From a virus: DNA of 64,000 nt. The notes beneath the pieces were generated by a model, which saw only the letters and a program-made list of their open reading frames with translations, was not told the origin of the DNA and did not search any database. Below are positions 60,481 to 64,000 of this stretch, in pieces. Position 1 is the stretch's first letter. Each line of letters begins with the position of its first letter. Position numbers and translations under genes: made by a program. The stretch is taken from IMG/VR virus record IMGVR_UViG_3300004369_000012, positions 1 to 64,000 of that record. One strand, written 5' to 3'.

Positions 60481-60632
60481 CTTGGACTATTCCTGTTGAA
60501 GAAGATGAAAATGGGGAGTTGTTCCTCACATTTCCTGAAGATCTACTACAAGAATCTGGTCTAGAACCAGGAGATGATGTAGAGTGGATTGACAATAATG
60601 ATGGATCATTTACTCTCAAAAAACTGAACTGA
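60477..60632 (+). CDS. AbrB/MazE-like swapped-hairpin protein (51 aa)
   Basis: A 51-residue acidic protein with the AbrB-type layout: MTWTIPVEEDENGELFLTFP, then LLQESGLEPGDDVEWIDNND, ending GSFTLKKLN. The strand, PxxLL helix, GLxxGDxVEW strand and terminal strand match the swapped-hairpin fold of DNA-binding AbrB and antitoxin MazE proteins. No toxin gene adjoins, and the protein is unusually acidic for a DNA binder. It overlaps speD by four bases and precedes gp44. It may be a small transcription regulator, but no target is evident. Confidence 0.8.
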   Translation: MTWTIPVEEDENGELFLTFPEDLLQESGLEPGDDVEWIDNNDGSFTLKKLN

Positions 60633-60635
60633 CTT

Positions 60636-61589
60636 ATGTCTTCTCGTGATGATTTTATTTGGGTCGAAAAATATCGCCCCAAAACTATTGAAGAATGTAT
60701 TCTCCCAGAACGAATCAAGAAAACTTTTCAAGAGTTTTTGGTTAAGGGAGAGATTCCTAATATGCTTTTGTCTGGACCCCCTGGCATCGGCAAAACTACC
60801 GTTGCAAAAGCACTTTGTAGCGAACTGGGGGTTGACGTTTATGTGATCAATGGATCAGATGAAGGACGATTTCTTGATACGGTTAGGAACCAAGCAAAGA
60901 ACTTTGCTTCGACCGTCTCACTTCAAGGACTGGGTTCAAAGCACAAAGTCATCATTATTGATGAGGCTGACAACACGACCCACGACGTACAACTCCTCCT
61001 ACGGGCAAATATTGAGGCATTTTATAAAAACTGCCGATTTATCTTCACGTGTAATTACAAAAACAAAATCATTCAACCACTCCACTCCAGGTGTAGTGTC
61101 GTCGATTTTGCCTTCACGGGAGAAGAAAAACAAGACCTTGCCGCCAAATTCTTTAGGAGACTCAAAGAGATCCTGGTTGCAGAAGGTATTGAATCTGATC
61201 CAAAAGTACTGGTAGAACTAATCAAGAATCACTTCCCAGATTGGCGTCGTGTTCTTAATGAATGCCAACGCTACTCTGTAAGTGGTAGTATTGATACTGG
61301 TATTCTGTCAACTTTTGGTGAAGTTCAGGTCAATGAGTTGGTTAAGAACCTGAAGCAAAAGAATTTTACTGAAGTTCGTAAGTGGATTGTTTCTAACCTA
61401 GACAATGATCCTAACCAACTACTTAGAAAAATCTATGACAACCTGCACCAGAGTTTAGTTCCCTCCACAATTCCTGCGGCGGTATTGATCATTGCAAAGT
61501 ATCAATATCAATCTGCGTTTGTCGCTGATCAAGAGATCAATCTCCTTGCCGCACTAACTGAGATTATGGTTGACTGTCAATTCAAATGA
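60636..61589 (+). CDS. gp44: clamp loader ATPase gp44
   Basis: The AAA+ large subunit of the clamp loader, 317 residues (T4 gp44 is 319). The N terminus DFIWVEKYRPKTIEECILPE is the usual opening, Walker A GPPGIGKTT is at 47-55, Walker B IIIDEADN at 106-113, and the arginine-finger SRC motif SRCSVVDFAF at about 151-160. It opens the gp45 ring and loads it at primer ends with gp62. In T4, gp62 follows directly; here three other genes and a small membrane gene intervene. The stop overlaps the next start (ATGA). Confidence 0.97.
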   Translation: MSSRDDFIWVEKYRPKTIEECILPERIKKTFQEFLVKGEIPNMLLSGPPGIGKTTVAKALCSELGVDVYVINGSDEGRFLDTVRNQAKNFASTVSLQGLGSKHKVIIIDEADNTTHDVQLLLRANIEAFYKNCRFIFTCNYKNKIIQPLHSRCSVVDFAFTGEEKQDLAAKFFRRLKEILVAEGIESDPKVLVELIKNHFPDWRRVLNECQRYSVSGSIDTGILSTFGEVQVNELVKNLKQKNFTEVRKWIVSNLDNDPNQLLRKIYDNLHQSLVPSTIPAAVLIIAKYQYQSAFVADQEINLLAALTEIMVDCQFK

Positions 61590-62158
61590 GATATCAACAA
61601 GTATCTAACTACGTTTATCAGTTTCCATCAGTACTTCCGCCAAAGTTATTTTTGCAGGGATATGATGAGTTTTCTCTTTCCAACAATAGTTGGATGGTAA
61701 AACAGGAACGACAACGTATCACAGAGTATGACCGCCATCCATACTGGTTTGGTATTGAAAAAGTCAGAGGCGATACTCTAGGTTGGTCTAATTCTTTGAT
61801 TGACATTGGAGCATCGCTAAAACTGATAGCAGAGCATACGCTCAAAACAAAATTGAGATTGGGAAGGATAAACACCAACATCCAGGCATATGGCATGGAG
61901 TCTTCTTTTCATAAAGATGGCACCGACAAAGATTGGACCTTTATGGTCTTCTTTAATCCTACATGGAATGCTGAATGGGGTGGTGATCTTCGCATTCAAA
62001 TTGATGAAGGAGATTACATCGGGTTTACACCATTTCCGAATAGTGGTATACTATTCAAAGCAGATCTTGAACATAAAGGTGATCCTCCAAACAGACTGTG
62101 CAACTTTTTGAGATACAGCGCAGCATTTACATTTTTTGATTATGAATCTTCCTTTTGA
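61586..62158 (+). CDS. 2-oxoglutarate/Fe(II) dioxygenase after gp44
   Basis: A 190-residue dioxygenase. The iron triad is visible as H109-K-D111 (SSFHKDGTD) and H163 (DLEHKGDPP), with R170 or R176 in PNRLCNFLRYSAAF available for 2-oxoglutarate. AYGMESSFHKDG followed by TFMVFFNPTWNAEWGGDLRI is typical of the class that includes small phage and cyanobacterial oxygenases. It overlaps gp44 by four bases, and its 3' end overlaps the next ORF by 17 bases. It is the third oxygenase of the window and the most divergent, with its distal motif EHKGDPP more like alkylation or collagen-type small oxygenases than the other two. Confidence 0.85.
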   Translation: MRYQQVSNYVYQFPSVLPPKLFLQGYDEFSLSNNSWMVKQERQRITEYDRHPYWFGIEKVRGDTLGWSNSLIDIGASLKLIAEHTLKTKLRLGRINTNIQAYGMESSFHKDGTDKDWTFMVFFNPTWNAEWGGDLRIQIDEGDYIGFTPFPNSGILFKADLEHKGDPPNRLCNFLRYSAAFTFFDYESSF

Positions 62159-62741
62159 TAACGACAAAGTTGATTGGCAACTGGTCGCAAACACTGTTCA
62201 CTGGTATAAGGATAGTGGCAAACCCATGGAAAGAGCATTTGCCTCTCTTCTGTTTGAGGTTGGCATTTCCGAAGCATCTGGTGGGCAGTTTCGTTATGTT
62301 GGCAACGAAGAAGTTGGTGTTGATCTAAGAATCAATTCCAATAATGAAGGACTGGAAATTAAGTCTCAGTTCGATCTATTCCCCAAAACAAACCGTGGGA
62401 AAAGGACCAAAAAAATGGGATACACTTCATTCCACTCTGCAGAAAAAACCTGTGATGATTTTGACATTCATTGCGATCATTTGATTTTGATCGACAAGAA
62501 TGTGGATCGCTTTAGGTGTGCATACATCTCCAAGGAGACCATGGAGAAGCATAGAACTGAGATTTTTACTGAAAACAAATCTGGTATCTTTGCACAGTTC
62601 TCTATGGATCATCTGACTTTTATTACTGACAAGTTAGTTTCTCATCCGACTCATGACTTCCAACCCATTGAAGTCATTCAAAACATCGTTCGTGAAGAAG
62701 TCCTGAAACTATACAATGAAAGAAACCAAACTGACACCTGA
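62142..62741 (+). CDS. putative PD-(D/E)XK nuclease-like protein (199 aa)
   Basis: A 199-residue protein that I do not recognise by family. It contains GVDLRINSNNEGLEIKSQ at about 59-76, which gives D61-x10-E72-x-K74, the spacing and strand context of PD-(D/E)XK nucleases; the preceding helix has a suitable glutamate (E30 or E39 in MERAFASLLFEVG). Downstream are a Gly/Lys-rich loop (PKTNRGKRTKKMG) and HCDHLILIDKNVDRFRCAYI, which looks like the last core strands of a restriction-enzyme fold. An in-frame TTG lies six bases upstream; the ATG is preferred. It overlaps its neighbours by 17 and 26 bases, suggesting joint function with the DruA-like gene. Restriction-type or repair-type cutting of DNA is an inference. 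Confidence 0.6.
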   Translation: MNLPFDNDKVDWQLVANTVHWYKDSGKPMERAFASLLFEVGISEASGGQFRYVGNEEVGVDLRINSNNEGLEIKSQFDLFPKTNRGKRTKKMGYTSFHSAEKTCDDFDIHCDHLILIDKNVDRFRCAYISKETMEKHRTEIFTENKSGIFAQFSMDHLTFITDKLVSHPTHDFQPIEVIQNIVREEVLKLYNERNQTDT

Positions 62742-63786
62742 TAATGCTGTCTTGGCAGCAGATAAATTCATTGACTATTACTCTGGATTCAATCGGATTG
62801 ATGATTATCTTCGTCATGTGAAGAAGAGTCGTGTCTCAAAACGTCCTGGTGTTTTGTTTGGTGCAGAGACGGAGATGTTTAGTAACTTCTCCATGAGACC
62901 TGAAGACTTTAAGATTCGTATTCATACAGTTGATACTAATCCTAAGACTACATCCAGGTACAATCAGAATTTATATTCTGATACTCTTAATCTCACAGCA
63001 TCAAATGCAGTTGAAGAGGCGATTCCTGGTCGCACTCTTAAGTGGATCGTAGAAGAAGAAACCACAAAGACTATCCTAGGTGTAGTCAGGTTTGGATCTC
63101 CAACAATCAATTCTAAACCTAGGAATGATTACTTTGGGGAAATCTTACCTCTATCGCAAATCAACAAAGAGTTTGTGATGGGTTTCAACATTGTTCCAGT
63201 TCAACCTTTTGGTTACAACTATCTGGGCGGTAAACTTCTTGCTCTTCTTGCCTGCTCTCAAGAACTGAAGCATCAGTTTGATGAGAAGTATGGAACAGAT
63301 CTCAAGTACTTTGAAACTACATCACTATATGGAACTACTAAAGGAGTGTCCATGTACGACGGTCTAAAACCGCTTCTAAGGCACATTGGAGACACTGAGA
63401 GTAACTTTCTACCTTTGTTCCACGACGAGTACTTTAGAGACCTTTTCTGGTGGTTTAATGATAATGCCAATCAAGGTGAACGATTGATTGCTGCAGACAA
63501 GTCATCAAAGAAGTTAAAGATTCAAACCAAGATGATCTCCATCATTAGGAACTCTTTGACTGATAGTGACAAACTTAAGCAGTTCAATGATTGTATTGAC
63601 CATGCTAAATCACTTACAGAAAAGAAACGATACTATCTTGGAGATTTTCGTCACACCGCTGATCAAGCGATTGAGTGGTGGGTCAAGAAAGCAACTAAGA
63701 GGTATGACAAGTTGAAGACTGAAGGAAGACTGAGGTCTGAACTTGAAATCTGGTCACCTGGTGTTGATTTGGAGATCATTAGATAA
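62716..63786 (+). CDS. divergent DUF4338 (DruA-like) protein (356 aa)
   Basis: A 356-residue protein. The core at about residues 108-215 follows the order of DUF4338, the family that includes DruA of the Druantia defence system: ILGVVRFGSPTI near 117-128, a KPRNDYFGE near 132-141 (where the family has an RDxxIGW), a GFNIVPVQPFGYNYLGGKLL stretch followed by ALLACSQELK near 155-184, KYG, and ETTSLYGTTKGVSMYDGL near 199-217. The match is from memory and by pattern only. The C-terminal 130 residues are helical and basic (KSLTEKKRYYLGDFRHTADQ). It overlaps the nuclease-like gene by 26 bases and lies in the gp44-gp62 gap. Function of DruA itself is not fully known. Confidence 0.55.
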   Translation: MKETKLTPDNAVLAADKFIDYYSGFNRIDDYLRHVKKSRVSKRPGVLFGAETEMFSNFSMRPEDFKIRIHTVDTNPKTTSRYNQNLYSDTLNLTASNAVEEAIPGRTLKWIVEEETTKTILGVVRFGSPTINSKPRNDYFGEILPLSQINKEFVMGFNIVPVQPFGYNYLGGKLLALLACSQELKHQFDEKYGTDLKYFETTSLYGTTKGVSMYDGLKPLLRHIGDTESNFLPLFHDEYFRDLFWWFNDNANQGERLIAADKSSKKLKIQTKMISIIRNSLTDSDKLKQFNDCIDHAKSLTEKKRYYLGDFRHTADQAIEWWVKKATKRYDKLKTEGRLRSELEIWSPGVDLEIIR

Positions 63787-63986
63787 TGTGGAGAATCTGG
63801 GCAAAAGCACTGGGGCAGAAAGATGGACGAAATGACAGAGAAGCAGATACTGTTGCTGGCATACGCACCCTTATTTTTGTTTCTTACTTGGCTACCAACC
63901 TTTTTATTATTAGTGGAGTGATTAGGCACTGGAATGACGTACCAACTAAAAGACTGGTTGAACAGCATCAACCATCAAAAAAATGA
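63786..63986 (+). CDS. small membrane protein next to gp62 (66 aa)
   Basis: A 66-residue protein with a polar N terminus (MWRIWAKALGQKDGRNDREA), one membrane helix (IRTLIFVSYLATNLFIISGV) and a short basic tail. From memory, close relatives starting MWRIWAKALG occur in many cyanomyoviruses just before gp62. The start overlaps the previous stop by one base; its last 53 bases overlap the start of gp62. Function unknown; it may anchor the replication complex to the membrane, but that is speculation. Confidence 0.8.
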   Translation: MWRIWAKALGQKDGRNDREADTVAGIRTLIFVSYLATNLFIISGVIRHWNDVPTKRLVEQHQPSKK

Positions 63987-64000
63987 TCTGTTTGAAGAGG
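63934..64000 (+). CDS. gp62: clamp loader small subunit gp62 (5' part)
   Basis: An ATG at 63934 opens a frame to the end of the window (22 residues: MTYQLKDWLNSINHQKNDLF, then EE). This is the typical N terminus of cyanomyovirus gp62, the second clamp-loader subunit, and the frame lies in the expected order after gp44. The gene starts inside the last 53 bases of the small membrane protein gene, in another frame. Only the beginning is present, so no motif can be checked. Confidence 0.8.
   Translation, partial: MTYQLKDWLNSINHQKNDLFEE

Noticed and set aside
1-64000. tRNA genes, psbA/psbD, integrase and attachment sites
   Set aside because: I looked for tRNA-like cloverleaf arms in the few gaps, for D1/D2 protein sequences and for recombinase motifs, and saw none. 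The gaps are too short and the ORFs are otherwise assigned.

Overview
This window comes from a tailed double-stranded DNA phage, almost certainly a marine cyanomyovirus: a T4-like phage of Synechococcus or Prochlorococcus. The T4 structural and replication genes run almost without interruption on the + strand in an order I associate with cyanomyoviruses. They are mixed with photosynthetic-host genes: two hli genes, a petF ferredoxin, speD, a DUF3110 protein and 2-oxoglutarate/Fe(II) oxygenases. Every supported gene is on the + strand, packed with ATGA-type overlaps. I saw no tRNA, rRNA, integrase, insertion sequence or CRISPR array.

Layout. 1-3.3 kb: a leader of small conserved-looking phage ORFs, a glycosyltransferase and small basic proteins. 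3.3-27.7 kb: baseplate module (gp25, gp6, a 2758-residue gp7, an 1128-residue structural protein, a 2OG oxygenase, gp8, a 2324-residue DUF4815-type protein and four small ORFs). 27.7-34.4 kb: two repeat-rich tail fibre or adhesin genes. 34.4-42.1 kb: neck and packaging (gp13, gp14, gp15, gp16, a 642-residue cysteine-bearing basic modular protein, gp17, a small zinc protein). 42.1-50.6 kb: tail sheath and tube, portal, prohead genes and major capsid (gp18, 19, 20, a gp67-like ORF, 21, 22, 23). 50.6-53.7 kb: gp3, uvsY, uvsW and a small beta-rich protein. 53.8-57.9 kb: late sigma factor gp55 and recombination nuclease gp47/gp46, with a 2OG oxygenase and a DUF3110 gene between the two subunits. 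58-59.1 kb: hli-petF-hli island. 59.2-64 kb: clamp and clamp-loader cluster (gp45, speD, AbrB-like, gp44, then a three-gene insertion and a small membrane protein, then the start of gp62).

Transcription signals fit a T4-like programme. Virion genes are preceded by (C/A)TAAATA boxes, the T4-like late promoter read by gp55 with gp45 as co-activator. The gp55-47-46, hli-petF and gp45-speD-44 blocks each have a host sigma-70-like TTGACA/TATAAT pair. Intrinsic terminators follow the small basic genes, the first tail fibre, gp23, gp46 and the second hli block.

The items most worth a second look are: the insertion between gp44 and gp62 (2OG oxygenase, a protein with a D-x10-E-x-K nuclease signature, and a divergent DUF4338/DruA-like protein); the modular basic cysteine protein between the terminase subunits; two short sequence modules reused across neck and baseplate proteins; the internal block duplications in the tail fibre; and a pair of overlapping, mutually exclusive RNA hairpins near 290-390.
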